A DNA stretch of 64,000 bases from an uncultured Clostridia bacterium (GTDB lineage: Bacteria; Bacillota; Clostridia; Lachnospirales; CAG-274): the NCBI GenBank assembly GCA_947624015.1, contig CANQIA010000008.1, forward strand, positions 1 through 64,000, read 5' to 3'. Both the position numbers and the translations under genes were made by a program. Positions 1-8,450 of the stretch are shown in pieces; positions within the stretch are counted from its first letter, which is position 1; each line of letters opens with the position of its first letter. The notes beneath the pieces are model-generated. The model was not told where the DNA came from. It made no database searches and saw nothing but the letters and a program-made list of their open reading frames with translations.

Positions 1-780
1 GAAAGCGCTGTGGGATTTGATCTGTACAGATATATTTCAGATACGCCTTGTGAAAAAATATGCGTCGATATTAACAATATCTCAAAAAAGGTATTTACAA
101 ATTCTGCCATATATGCTCTTACCTCCAATGAAAAGGACAGAAGCGCTGTCGGTTCATATATGGATAAAATTATCGAAGGCTTACAAAACGGCAAAAACGA
201 AAAGGCAGATATAGCCCTTAACAGCCAAATGAGTATTTCTGCGGATACCAATGTGAATTTTAACGCCATTGCCTTTCCCATTGAATATGATTCGGGAATA
301 TACAGGGTCGTGCAGCAGATCGTAACGAGAGAATATATATGGGACAAGGTACGTCTTGAGGGCGGCGCATACGGCGGAGCCTGCCGCTTTACTGATAATA
401 ACAAATGCTATATGTACAGCTACAGAGATCCTCAGCTTGCCAATACCTACGACATTTTTGAAAAAACGGGTCAATATCTCCAAAATAAAAAAACACAAAA
501 GGAAATAGACAGATTTATACTGGGCGCAATAAACGAGGCTGATATGCCCGTCAAAAAAAATATGCTCAACTCAATGGCAATAAGGCGACACATACTTGGC
601 ATAACATACGAAAAGCTTGCAACCAGACGAGAAGAGCTTCTTTCGGCAAAGCCCTCTGATATCATAAAGGCAGGTCAGGAAATAGAAAAGGCGGTCAAAA
701 ACAAGGCGATATGTACAGTCGGCAGAAAAGACGATATAAAAAACAATATAGATATGCTTAAAGAAATGAAAACAATATAA
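1..780 (+). CDS. M16C insulinase-type peptidase, C-terminal fragment
   Basis: The reading frame is open to the left edge, so only the last 259 residues of a larger zinc peptidase are present. The stretch YIWDKVRLEGGAYGG, followed by CRF, is the signature of the C-terminal half of presequence-protease-like (M16C, PreP/Cym1-type) peptidases, in which this region helps bind substrate. The HXXEH zinc site lies in the missing N-terminal part. The GTG at position 10 is internal, not the start. The gene ends just before a bidirectional terminator. The family call is from memory of conserved blocks and the exact substrate is unknown. Confidence 0.8.
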   Translation, partial: ESAVGFDLYRYISDTPCEKICVDINNISKKVFTNSAIYALTSNEKDRSAVGSYMDKIIEGLQNGKNEKADIALNSQMSISADTNVNFNAIAFPIEYDSGIYRVVQQIVTREYIWDKVRLEGGAYGGACRFTDNNKCYMYSYRDPQLANTYDIFEKTGQYLQNKKTQKEIDRFILGAINEADMPVKKNMLNSMAIRRHILGITYEKLATRREELLSAKPSDIIKAGQEIEKAVKNKAICTVGRKDDIKNNIDMLKEMKTI

Positions 781-815
781 AAATGAAGTGGGCAAAAAAT
801 CTGCTCACTTCATTT
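781..815. terminator. Bidirectional terminator between the M16 peptidase and tRNA-Thr
   Basis: A 10-bp stem, AAATGAAGTG pairing with CACTTCATTT, is flanked by A- and T-rich runs on both sides. It can end the plus-strand peptidase transcript and the minus-strand tRNA transcript. Confidence 0.7.
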
Positions 816-817
816 TA

Positions 818-890
818 AGCTGCTAACGGGAGTCGGACCCGTGACCTCAGCACTACCAATGCTGCGCTCTACCTCCTGAGCTATAGCAGC
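818..890 (-). tRNA. tRNA-Thr (anticodon GGT)
   Basis: The minus strand folds as a 73-nt cloverleaf. The acceptor stem is GCTGCTA with TAGCAGC, the D arm is GCTC with GAGC, the anticodon stem is CAGCA with TGCTG around loop TTGGTAG (anticodon GGT), and the T stem is ACGGG with CCCGT. The discriminator is T and no CCA is encoded. The T loop reads TCCGACT, so position 55 is C instead of the nearly universal T. All stems pair fully, which argues for a working gene. Confidence 0.93.
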
Positions 891-905
891 AAATGCAACA
901 ATAAT

Positions 906-934
906 AATATACTAGAAAGAATAACATTTGTCAA
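906..934 (-). promoter_or_regulatory. Promoter of tRNA-Thr
   Basis: On the minus strand, TTGACA (929-934) and TATATT (906-911) are separated by exactly 17 bases. The predicted start is roughly 10 bases before the tRNA 5' end. Confidence 0.75.
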
Positions 935-958
935 TACATTTTTTTAAATATATGCTAA

Positions 959-1012
959 AGTATTATAAGGTTATTATGGTAATATTGCGGAGTTATTATA
1001 GGGTCATTATGG
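959..1012. repeat. 11-bp phased imperfect repeats upstream of an XRE gene
   Basis: Units starting at 959, 970, 981, 992 and 1003 resemble GTTATTATGG. The copies at 970, 992 and 1003 differ from each other by one or two bases, and those at 959 and 981 match at about six of ten positions. The 11-base period is close to one helical turn. They lie between the tRNA promoter and the promoter of the XRE gene, where a regulator could bind one face of the DNA. Confidence 0.45.
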
Positions 1013-1065
1013 TATACTGTATGGCAGCAGGTCGTAAATTTCATCATTAAAATTAATTTTTTATC

Positions 1066-1094
1066 TTTACTTTAATTAGGATTTGTTATATAAT
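1066..1094 (+). promoter_or_regulatory. Promoter of the small XRE regulator
   Basis: TTTACT (1066-1071) and TATAAT (1089-1094) have a 17-base spacer. The predicted start lies about 35 bases before the ATG. Confidence 0.65.
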
Positions 1095-1138
1095 TACAAT
1101 ATTAATATAAAACAATATGATGCTTGAGGTGAATTATT

Positions 1139-1375
1139 ATGGATTTAGGCGACTATTTATTACAATATAAAAACGAACATAATATGGGCAATCAGAAGCT
1201 TGCGCAAACTCTTAACATAAGCAAAATAACTCTCCTGAGGATACTCAATAAAGAAGCTCTTCCCAACGTCAAAACGTGCATGAAGATCTCAAAGGCTATG
1301 GGCATAAGCTTCAGAGATATTATGGTACTCAGAGATAACTTCACGGCAAACTGTTCATACCTGCCGTCAAAATAA
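1139..1375 (+). CDS. Small XRE-family helix-turn-helix regulator
   Basis: This 78-residue protein is almost entirely one DNA-binding domain. Residues 17-40 (NQKLAQTLNISKITLLRILN) form a recognisable helix-turn-helix, and the C-terminal part resembles the closing helices of Cro/C1-type domains. The ATG is preceded by GAGGTG at good spacing and by its own promoter. No partner domain is visible, so it probably acts as a simple repressor or activator. The phased repeats just upstream are a candidate autoregulatory site, which is an inference. The target genes are unknown. Confidence 0.8.
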   Translation: MDLGDYLLQYKNEHNMGNQKLAQTLNISKITLLRILNKEALPNVKTCMKISKAMGISFRDIMVLRDNFTANCSYLPSK

Positions 1376-1443
1376 TAAAGGCAATATTTATACATATGCT
1401 TCGGCTTTTCATATGGAAACGAAAACACCCTATGACAGTAAAA

Positions 1444-1475
1444 AGATACTGCAAAAATGCAGCATCTTTTTTTTA
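1444..1475. terminator. Terminator shared by the XRE gene and the lonB operon
   Basis: AGATACTGC and GCAGCATCT pair with one mismatch on the plus strand, which becomes a G-U pair on the minus strand. An eight-T run follows on the plus side and a T run on the minus side. It ends convergent transcripts. Confidence 0.75.
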
Positions 1476-1485
1476 TTGCTGTTAT

Positions 1486-3876
1486 CTAATTCAAGCTCTT
1501 TTTGTAATAGCCCTTAAGTTTTTCGTATACCAGAGCATGAACGCTATCCTTTGTATAGCCGCCTCTTGAAAGAAGCTTTCCTGCCTTTCTGCCCATTAAA
1601 AGCTCAATGCCCTCGTCTATGGTCTCAATGGCATATATATGGAATTCGCCCTTTTTAACGGAATCGATAACCTCCTCCTTAAGCATAAGATCTTTAACAT
1701 TGGCTTTTGGAATGATACATCCCTGTTTTCCCGTAAATCCTCTGGCTTTGCATACGTCATAGAATCCCTCGATCTTATAAATAACTCCGCCTATTGCCTG
1801 TATCTCGCCCTTCTGGTTCATACTCCCGGTAACAGCCAGCTCCTGATCAATGGGAATACCGCTTAGACTTGAAATAATGGCATATGTTTCGGCTGAAGAG
1901 GCGCTGTCTCCGTCAACGCCATTGTAGCTTTGCTCAAAGCATATGCGACAGCTTAACGTAAGAGGGAAATCCTGAGCGTACTTGCTTCCGATATATCCCG
2001 TAAGCACCTGTACCCCTTTGTCATGTACAGAACCGCTCATTTCAGCTTCCTTTTCAATATTCACGATACCCGCCTTGCCCGTATAAGTAGATGCGGTTAT
2101 CCTCGAAGGCATACCAAAGGTATGGTCTCCCATTTCCATTACGCAAAGACCGTTTATCTGTCCTACTTTACTGCCCTCTGTGTCTATCATTATCTCATTG
2201 TCTTTTATCATTTTGCCGTATTTTGCGGCATAAATGCCCATTCTCTCGTTTCTTTTGTCAATAGCCTTTCGGATATGCTTATAGGATATGTTTTTTGCAT
2301 TATCCATGCCTGCCCAAGCATTTGCTTCTGCCAGTATATCCTCCAATATACCAAACCTTGTGGACAGCTTATCCTGTCTTTCAGCCAAACGCATAGAATA
2401 TTCTATAAGGGCGCATATGGCATTTTTATTGACAGGGAGCGTTTTTTCCTTTTTTTCATATTCTTTTATAAAGCCTATTGAGGAGCTTATATTTTCCGAT
2501 GAATAGTCCATCTCATAGTCAAAAAGAGCGCATATCTTAAAAAGTCGCTCAAAGTCGTCGTCATAATGTCTTATAAGCTCGTAATAGAACATGGAACCGA
2601 CTATTATCACTTTAACATTTATATCAGCCGGTTCGGGCTGAATACCTGCAACGGCAAGTCCCCCTATTTGATATTCCTTAAGAGGTTCTATCGTTACCTT
2701 TTCGGTCTTTATGGCTCTTTTAAGAGTTTCCCATGCAAACATATTGTTGAACAGATCCGAAGCGTGGAAAATAAGATATCCTCCGTTTGCCTTGTGTAGA
2801 AGTCCTGCCTTTATCTTTGTAAAATCCGTTAAAAGATTGCCGTTTTCGTTTTCATATTCGATCTCGCCTACAAGATTGGCATATGTGGGGTTGTAATCCA
2901 CAATAACGGGAGCGCCTTTAAGTCCGCTGTTGTCTACAATAAGATTGACATCATACTTTTTGAGAAATTCATCGGAATTCTTCTTTGCTACCCAAGGTAT
3001 CACAGAAGAAAGGGGATCGTCGCTCCTGTCCGGGTTATCGGGAGAAAAGCCGTCTATATTCTCAAGTATATCCTCCTTCACAGCGGATAGATATTGGCTT
3101 ACAGCCTTATTGCTTATATATTTTTCCTGTATAGCGCCAAGAAAATGACCTACCGTCATAAGACCCGTATTGTATTCCATTTCATCTATCTGGCTTTGGG
3201 CAGCGCTTTCTATATCCTTCATAAGCTTCATTGTTCTGCCTGCAAGCTCATGTACCTCATCGGAGCCTTCCGATATCTTTTCTCTTATATTTTCATCAAG
3301 ATCTTCATATTCTTCTTCGCTTATTGTCTTTCCGTCCACTATTGGGAGAAAGTATATGGAACCGTTGCCGCTTACCTTCACACCGAAATTAAATTCCTTT
3401 GCTGCCTCCGTAAGCTCCTTTAAGGCTTCATCCTTATCCTTTTGCACCGACTTCATTATCCTATCCTTGCTCTCTTCGTACTCGGGGGATGAAAATGCTT
3501 TGGGAAGCTCTATGCTCAACTGATTTATAAGCTCGTTCATATCCTCCTTGAGTTCTCTGCCCATTCCTGCCTTCAGCTTCAAAAGCTTGGGAGCATTGAT
3601 ATTGTCAAAATCCGGAACATAGCACATATCGTCGGGAGTTTTTTCATTAAGCGCCGCCTCTTTTGCAAACTTTTCCGCAAAGGTGGTGCGTCCGCTGGCA
3701 GACAAGCCTGCCACATATATATTGTATCCTTTATTTTTTATGGAAAGACCCAGTCTGAGAGCCTCGGCGCCTTTCGGCTGACCTATAATGTCATTTTCAT
3801 AGCCGTTTTTATCAAAATCAATATCCGAATAATTGCAGAATTTTTTTAGCTGTCTGTAACTTAATTCCTTTATCAT
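1486..3876 (-). CDS. Lon-type ATP-dependent protease (LonB/COG1067 family)
   Basis: This 796-residue protein couples an N-terminal nucleotide-binding region to a C-terminal S16 peptidase domain. The catalytic dyad is Ser658 (within DGDSASSAE) and Lys701 (within IGGVIYKIEG), 43 residues apart as in E. coli Lon. The N-terminal P-loop reads GLSASGRTT with Arg63 where Lys is usual; arginine there recurs in this family as far as I recall. It lacks the Lon LAN domain, placing it with YcbZ/LonB-like proteins thought to degrade unfolded or specific substrates in the cytoplasm. It is the last gene of the run tsaE-tsaB-rimI-lonB, 15 bases after rimI. Confidence 0.85.
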   Translation of the reverse strand: MIKELSYRQLKKFCNYSDIDFDKNGYENDIIGQPKGAEALRLGLSIKNKGYNIYVAGLSASGRTTFAEKFAKEAALNEKTPDDMCYVPDFDNINAPKLLKLKAGMGRELKEDMNELINQLSIELPKAFSSPEYEESKDRIMKSVQKDKDEALKELTEAAKEFNFGVKVSGNGSIYFLPIVDGKTISEEEYEDLDENIREKISEGSDEVHELAGRTMKLMKDIESAAQSQIDEMEYNTGLMTVGHFLGAIQEKYISNKAVSQYLSAVKEDILENIDGFSPDNPDRSDDPLSSVIPWVAKKNSDEFLKKYDVNLIVDNSGLKGAPVIVDYNPTYANLVGEIEYENENGNLLTDFTKIKAGLLHKANGGYLIFHASDLFNNMFAWETLKRAIKTEKVTIEPLKEYQIGGLAVAGIQPEPADINVKVIIVGSMFYYELIRHYDDDFERLFKICALFDYEMDYSSENISSSIGFIKEYEKKEKTLPVNKNAICALIEYSMRLAERQDKLSTRFGILEDILAEANAWAGMDNAKNISYKHIRKAIDKRNERMGIYAAKYGKMIKDNEIMIDTEGSKVGQINGLCVMEMGDHTFGMPSRITASTYTGKAGIVNIEKEAEMSGSVHDKGVQVLTGYIGSKYAQDFPLTLSCRICFEQSYNGVDGDSASSAETYAIISSLSGIPIDQELAVTGSMNQKGEIQAIGGVIYKIEGFYDVCKARGFTGKQGCIIPKANVKDLMLKEEVIDSVKKGEFHIYAIETIDEGIELLMGRKAGKLLSRGGYTKDSVHALVYEKLKGYYKKSLN

Positions 3877-3891
3877 TACAACACCTCCGTT

Positions 3892-4359
3892 TTACACGAC
3901 AATATCAGCCTTATCTATAAGATATCTCCACATAATAAGAGCATCCTCCTTGTTGTCCTCATAGTACTCCGGACGTATACCCTCAATTATAAAACCGTTA
4001 TTTCTGTAAAGCGCCTGAGCCGCTTCGTTGCTTTTCCTAACCTCCAGCGTGAGTCCTATCATTTCCTTCTGTTTTCCTATCTCCAAAAGGCTCTTTATGA
4101 TAGCGTCGCCTATACCCTTGCGCCTGTGAGATCTGTGGACCGCTATATTAGTAATATGCCCTTCTGTTACAATATGCCACATACCGCCATATCCCAGTAT
4201 TTGCCCTTCTTCCTCGGCAACTACATATATCGCAAGCTTATTGTCCAGTTCCTGCTCAAAAGCCCTTTTGCTCCAGGGTATGGCAAAGCAATCCTTTTCT
4301 ATTTCGTAAACGCCGTTTATATGGTTTTTATTCATGGGAGTTATGCGCATTTTTTTCAT
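3892..4359 (-). CDS. rimI: Ribosomal-protein-alanine N-acetyltransferase (RimI-type GNAT)
   Basis: This 155-residue GNAT acetyltransferase has the acetyl-CoA binding motif HRRKGIGDAII and the C-terminal LEVRKSNEAAQALYRNNGF block that characterises RimI proteins, which acetylate the N-terminal alanine of ribosomal protein S18. It follows tsaB and overlaps its end by 32 bases from the first ATG. An alternative ATG at 4350 gives MRITPM and also fits. Clustering of rimI with tsaB and tsaE is common in Bacillota and supports the name. Confidence 0.85.
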   Translation of the reverse strand: MKKMRITPMNKNHINGVYEIEKDCFAIPWSKRAFEQELDNKLAIYVVAEEEGQILGYGGMWHIVTEGHITNIAVHRSHRRKGIGDAIIKSLLEIGKQKEMIGLTLEVRKSNEAAQALYRNNGFIIEGIRPEYYEDNKEDALIMWRYLIDKADIVV

Positions 4360-5032
4360 CCAACTCTCTTTCTGCCTGAGATTTTCTCAGATACATTATT
4401 TCAAGATCATTAGGCTCCACGGCAATCTCCGTTCTTTCAAGAGCTAAGGCGCCTATGCAGGCTGCTCTTTGCATATTAGCGCATACAGGCGCAAAAGAAA
4501 AATCGCCGCCGTATTTTATTATCTGTTCTTTAAACACGGGAACGCCGTCACCCAGAAATACTGCGGCATTGTCCAATGAAGCAACGTATTCCAAAAGCTC
4601 CGTAATATCCAGCGCCATGTATTCGGACACCCTTTCAAAGCCGTCAACACAAGAATATACACTTGTGTATACCTGATCTCTCCTTGCGTCCATTATGGGT
4701 ACGATAAGCTTTTGGCTGCCGTACATATTATAAGCAAGACCGTCAAGAGTGGGTATAGGGATTATCTTTATGCCAAGCCCGTGGGCAAGACCCTTTGCAG
4801 TAGCCGCTCCTATCCTCAATCCCGTAAAGCTGCCCGGACCGCTTGCGCAGGCAATATAGTCCAGCGTTGACAGATCCAGCTCCGTAATAGCTTTAATATG
4901 CTCTATCATAGGCATAAGCGTCTGTGAGTGCGTCTTTTTATAATTTACGGTAAATTCCGCAACAGTCCTGTTTTCATCTATAAGGGCTGCGCTTGCTACC
5001 AATCCTGTTGAATCCAGAGCAAGTATTTTCAT
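4328..5032 (-). CDS. tsaB: tRNA threonylcarbamoyladenosine synthesis protein TsaB
   Basis: This 234-residue member of the ASKHA fold starts MKILALDST and carries the family hallmark SGPGSFTGLRIG near residue 65. TsaB is the scaffold partner of TsaD in the complex that transfers threonylcarbamoyl to A37 of ANN-decoding tRNAs. It begins directly after the tsaE stop codon with no gap, so the two are translationally coupled. TsaD itself is not in the window. Confidence 0.92.
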   Translation of the reverse strand: MKILALDSTGLVASAALIDENRTVAEFTVNYKKTHSQTLMPMIEHIKAITELDLSTLDYIACASGPGSFTGLRIGAATAKGLAHGLGIKIIPIPTLDGLAYNMYGSQKLIVPIMDARRDQVYTSVYSCVDGFERVSEYMALDITELLEYVASLDNAAVFLGDGVPVFKEQIIKYGGDFSFAPVCANMQRAACIGALALERTEIAVEPNDLEIMYLRKSQAERELDEKNAHNSHE

Positions 5033-5455
5033 CTATTTCACCTCAATTTTTCTGTAATTAATATCCCTGTTCATAATATCCTTTTCAATGCTTATCCATA
5101 TTGCGTTTTTGGGGATAATATCCTTTATAAGCTCAGCCCATTCTATAAGGCAGACTCCGTCTGAGTCTATATATTCATCAAAGCCTATGTCGTACATTTC
5201 GTCACAGTCTCCTATCCTGTAAACATCAAAATGATACAGAGGATATCTGCCCTCTTTATATTCATTTACAATTGTAAATGTAGGGCTTGTAATATGGCTC
5301 TCTATCCCCAAGCCCAGAGCAAAGCCCTTTGTAAATACCGTCTTACCTGTACCAAGGTCTCCTTTAAGGCAATAAACGTCTCCTGCCTTTGCTCTTGCGC
5401 CCAGCTCATAGCCTATTTTTTTTGTTTCATCTTCATTATGCGTTTCGTATATCAT
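5033..5455 (-). CDS. tsaE: tRNA threonylcarbamoyladenosine synthesis ATPase TsaE
   Basis: The 140-residue protein has the Walker A motif GDLGTGKT (residues 32-39), the conserved SPTFTIVNEY and the HFDVYRIG block of TsaE, the small ATPase that recycles the TsaB-TsaD complex. I chose the ATG at 5455 because GGGAG precedes it and the family starts there; an upstream in-frame start would add 25 residues with no family match. It is the first gene of the tsaE-tsaB-rimI-lonB run and has its own promoter. Confidence 0.92.
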   Translation of the reverse strand: MIYETHNEDETKKIGYELGARAKAGDVYCLKGDLGTGKTVFTKGFALGLGIESHITSPTFTIVNEYKEGRYPLYHFDVYRIGDCDEMYDIGFDEYIDSDGVCLIEWAELIKDIIPKNAIWISIEKDIMNRDINYRKIEVK

Positions 5456-5482
5456 AGCATTATTCTCCCAGTATAATGTATT

Positions 5483-5511
5483 ATAATAACACATCCGAAT
5501 AATTTTTGCAA
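5483..5511 (-). promoter_or_regulatory. Promoter of tsaE-tsaB-rimI-lonB
   Basis: TTGCAA (5506-5511) and TATTAT (5483-5488) on the minus strand are 17 bases apart. It is divergent from the truA promoter about 40 bases away. Confidence 0.6.
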
Positions 5512-5547
5512 TATGGTGTGCAAAATACATGGAGCTGCCGTTTTTTC

Positions 5548-5576
5548 TTGCAATTTATATTTCACAATAGTATACT
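5548..5576 (+). promoter_or_regulatory. Promoter of truA
   Basis: TTGCAA (5548-5553) and TATACT (5571-5576) with a 17-base spacer lie 20 bases before the truA start codon. Confidence 0.65.
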
Positions 5577-5596
5577 AAAATAAAAAGAGGTCTAAT

Positions 5597-6325
5597 ATGA
5601 ACTATAAAATCACGATACAATACGAAGGCACACGATATGCCGGCTGGCAGCGTCAAAAATCTACGCCGGATACGATACAGGGCATTATTGAAAATGCCAT
5701 ATATAATGTAACGGGAGAAAATACCGATGTTATAGGATCCGGCAGGACAGACGCAGGTACTCACGCTCTGGGACAGGTGGCAAATTTTAAGCTCTCACAT
5801 GAATATGAAAATATTATGGACAGTCTCAACGAGGCGCTTCCCTCGGATATTAAAATAATACAATGCTCCATAGTAAAAGACAGATTTCACGCCAGACTTA
5901 ACGCCTTGAGCAAAACATATGTATATAAAATAGATATAGGCAATAAGCCCGACGTATTTACAAGGCGTACCGTCAATCACTTTCCCTATAACGTAAATAT
6001 TGAAAATATGAGAAAGGCAGCCTCTTATATGACAGGGGAAAAGGATTTTAAGGCATTCTGCTCAAACAAGAGGACAAAAAAATCAACTGTCAGAACGGTA
6101 TATTACATAACAATAGAGCAAAAAGGCACAGAGATCACATTTACATATAAGGGAAACGGATTTTTGTACAATATGGTAAGGATAATGACAGGCACTCTTC
6201 TGGATGTGGGAACGGGCAAAACGGATCCCGAATACGTTAAGGAGATAATAATTTCCAAGGACAGGTCAAAGGCAGGAATAACAATGCCTCCCAGAGGGCT
6301 TACTCTTGTAAGTGTGGATTATTGA
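5597..6325 (+). CDS. truA: tRNA pseudouridine(38-40) synthase TruA
   Basis: This 242-residue enzyme converts U38-U40 of the tRNA anticodon arm to pseudouridine. The catalytic aspartate is Asp52 in GSGRTDAGTHA, and the second family block KDRFHARLNALSKTYVY is present. Length and both motifs match full-length TruA. GAGGTC precedes the ATG. It stands alone under its own promoter, divergent from tsaE. Confidence 0.95.
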   Translation: MNYKITIQYEGTRYAGWQRQKSTPDTIQGIIENAIYNVTGENTDVIGSGRTDAGTHALGQVANFKLSHEYENIMDSLNEALPSDIKIIQCSIVKDRFHARLNALSKTYVYKIDIGNKPDVFTRRTVNHFPYNVNIENMRKAASYMTGEKDFKAFCSNKRTKKSTVRTVYYITIEQKGTEITFTYKGNGFLYNMVRIMTGTLLDVGTGKTDPEYVKEIIISKDRSKAGITMPPRGLTLVSVDY

Positions 6326-6333
6326 AATAATTG

Positions 6334-6362
6334 TTGAAAAAAAACATATTTTGTGATTAAAT
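6334..6362 (+). promoter_or_regulatory. Candidate promoter of wecB
   Basis: TTGAAA (6334-6339) and TTAAAT (6357-6362) have a 17-base spacer. The -10 is a weak match. Confidence 0.4.
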
Positions 6363-6398
6363 ATAAATAAGAAATAAAGATTACGAGGTGTTTTTAAA

Positions 6399-7544
6399 AT
6401 GGACAAAATAAAGGTTATGAGTATATTCGGCACAAGACCCGAAGCAACTAAAATGGCGCCGCTTATAAACGCCATGGAAAAATGCGATGAAATAGAACAG
6501 ATAGTCTGCGTTACTGCACAACACAGAGAAATGCTGGATCAGGTGCTTGAAATTTTCGATCTTAAGCCTGACTACGATCTTGATATAATGACTCAAAGTC
6601 AGACCCTTACCGATATTACCGTAAAAGCCCTTACGGGTCTTGAAGGCGTTATGTCCGAGGTAAAGCCCGATCTTGTGCTTGTACACGGAGATACCACTAC
6701 CACGTTTGCAGGCTCTCTTGCCGCTTTTTACAGCGGTATTAAGCTTGGGCACGTAGAGGCGGGACTGAGGACCTATGACAAAACTCAGCCCTTTCCCGAA
6801 GAAATGAACAGAGTCCTTACAGGACACATTGCCGACCTGCACTTTGCGCCTACAAAGCTTGCAAAGGAGCATCTTTTAAAAGAGAACATAAGTCCCGAAG
6901 GCATATTCATTACGGGAAATACGGCTGTTGACTGTCTTAAGACCACCATTAAGGATAACTTTGTGTTTGATGTGGACATACTCAACAATATAGACTTTAA
7001 AAACAAAAGGGTCATAACAATGACCGCTCACAGGAGAGAAAATCTTGGCGAACCTCTTGAAAACATATGCAAAGCCGTTCTGAGGCTCGTAAACGACTAT
7101 GAAGACGTAGAGGTCGTATATGCCGTGCATTTCAATCCTGCCGTAAGAAAGGTTGCCAACAGTATATTGGGAGGACACGACAGAATACATCTTATAGACC
7201 CTATCGATATAAAGAATATGCACAATCTTATGAATCTGAGCTATATGGTAATGACCGACAGCGGCGGATTGCAGGAAGAGGTACCTTCTATGGGCAAACC
7301 CGTGCTTGTGCTTAGAAATGTTACGGAAAGACCCGAAGGCGTTGAAGCAGGTACCCTTAAGCTGGCAGGCGTTCATGAAGACGAGATATATGCTCAGGCA
7401 AAGGAACTTCTGGAAAATAAAGAAATATACAACAAAATGGCAGCCGCCAGAAATCCCTTCGGCGACGGATATGCGGCAGAGAGAATAGTGGAAGCCATAA
7501 GATATCACTTCGGTTTCAGACATGACAGACCCGATGATTATTAA
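6399..7544 (+). CDS. wecB: UDP-N-acetylglucosamine 2-epimerase (non-hydrolysing)
   Basis: This 381-residue enzyme interconverts UDP-GlcNAc and UDP-ManNAc, the precursor for teichoic-acid linkage units and other envelope glycans. Family blocks include FGTRPEATKMAPL at residues 10-22, VHGDTTTTFAGSLAAFY, VEAGLRTYDKTQPFPEEMNR, TAHRREN and DSGGLQEE. RBS AGGTG precedes the ATG. A CmpB-like membrane-protein gene follows 12 bases later in the same direction. Confidence 0.93.
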   Translation: MDKIKVMSIFGTRPEATKMAPLINAMEKCDEIEQIVCVTAQHREMLDQVLEIFDLKPDYDLDIMTQSQTLTDITVKALTGLEGVMSEVKPDLVLVHGDTTTTFAGSLAAFYSGIKLGHVEAGLRTYDKTQPFPEEMNRVLTGHIADLHFAPTKLAKEHLLKENISPEGIFITGNTAVDCLKTTIKDNFVFDVDILNNIDFKNKRVITMTAHRRENLGEPLENICKAVLRLVNDYEDVEVVYAVHFNPAVRKVANSILGGHDRIHLIDPIDIKNMHNLMNLSYMVMTDSGGLQEEVPSMGKPVLVLRNVTERPEGVEAGTLKLAGVHEDEIYAQAKELLENKEIYNKMAAARNPFGDGYAAERIVEAIRYHFGFRHDRPDDY

Positions 7545-7556
7545 GAGGTATTCATT

Positions 7557-8438
7557 ATGGAATATAATTTTCTGACCTTTTATATGATGTTTTTCATATA
7601 CAGTTTTCTTGGGTGGTGCTTTGAAAGCTGCTATGTATCCCTAAAAGAAAAGAAATGGGTAAACAGAGGATTTATGACGATACCTTTTCTGCCTATATAC
7701 GGATCTGGCGCAGTCAGCATACTTTTTGCGGTGCTGCCGTTTATGGCAAGTCCCCTTCTCGTATTTGTCGTGTCTGTTATCACTGCCACTCTACTCGAAC
7801 TGATAACGGGGCTTGTTATGGAAAGGCTCTTTAAGGTAAAGTATTGGGATTACAGCAAAAATTTTATAAACTACAAGGGTTATATATGTATTAAGTCCAG
7901 CATTACTTGGGGCTTTATGGGACTGCTCATAGCCTATATAATAAACACTCCCATAGCGGATTTTGTATTTTCTCTTACTCCGTCTTTATCTGTTGCTGCG
8001 GCGGCAATACTCACTGTAATATTTGCCGTTGATTTTGTACGATCCTTCCGTGCCGCTTACAGCTTAAGAGATATGATAATAAACAACTCATATCTTATGG
8101 CTGAGATCGGCGAAATAAAAGACGAGATCTCTTCGGCTATCGAAAGATCAAGAGAACACGCCGAAGAAAAAAGAGCTGCCGTTACTTCCGAAATAAAAGA
8201 AAAAATGGAAGCAGCCCTTTCTTATATTGAATTTGACGACTATATAAAAGAAAAGCTGAGAGAGCTTAAAAACACCGATTACGAAAGTCCCGCATCGAAG
8301 CTTCACGAAAAGCTTTCTGCACTTAAAGAAAATATATCCTCTGCGGATAAACGAAGGATAGCGCTTATTAAGAGAAATCCGTCTGCAAAATGCTCAAATG
8401 GATTTATAAGGGAGCTAAGAGCCCATATAAAAAAATAA
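7557..8438 (+). CDS. CmpB-like putative ABC-transporter membrane protein with coiled-coil tail
   Basis: The 293-residue protein has about five membrane segments in residues 5-165, opening with the family-like FIYSFLGWCFESCYVS, which matches the PF06541 (putative ABC transporter type IV, CmpB) family as I recall it. Residues 175-290 are charged and helical, probably a cytoplasmic coiled coil. It follows wecB by 12 bases and is likely co-transcribed. No ATP-binding partner is adjacent, so a transport role is unproven. Confidence 0.75.
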   Translation: MEYNFLTFYMMFFIYSFLGWCFESCYVSLKEKKWVNRGFMTIPFLPIYGSGAVSILFAVLPFMASPLLVFVVSVITATLLELITGLVMERLFKVKYWDYSKNFINYKGYICIKSSITWGFMGLLIAYIINTPIADFVFSLTPSLSVAAAAILTVIFAVDFVRSFRAAYSLRDMIINNSYLMAEIGEIKDEISSAIERSREHAEEKRAAVTSEIKEKMEAALSYIEFDDYIKEKLRELKNTDYESPASKLHEKLSALKENISSADKRRIALIKRNPSAKCSNGFIRELRAHIKK

Positions 8439-8450
8439 ATATAGTCAAGA

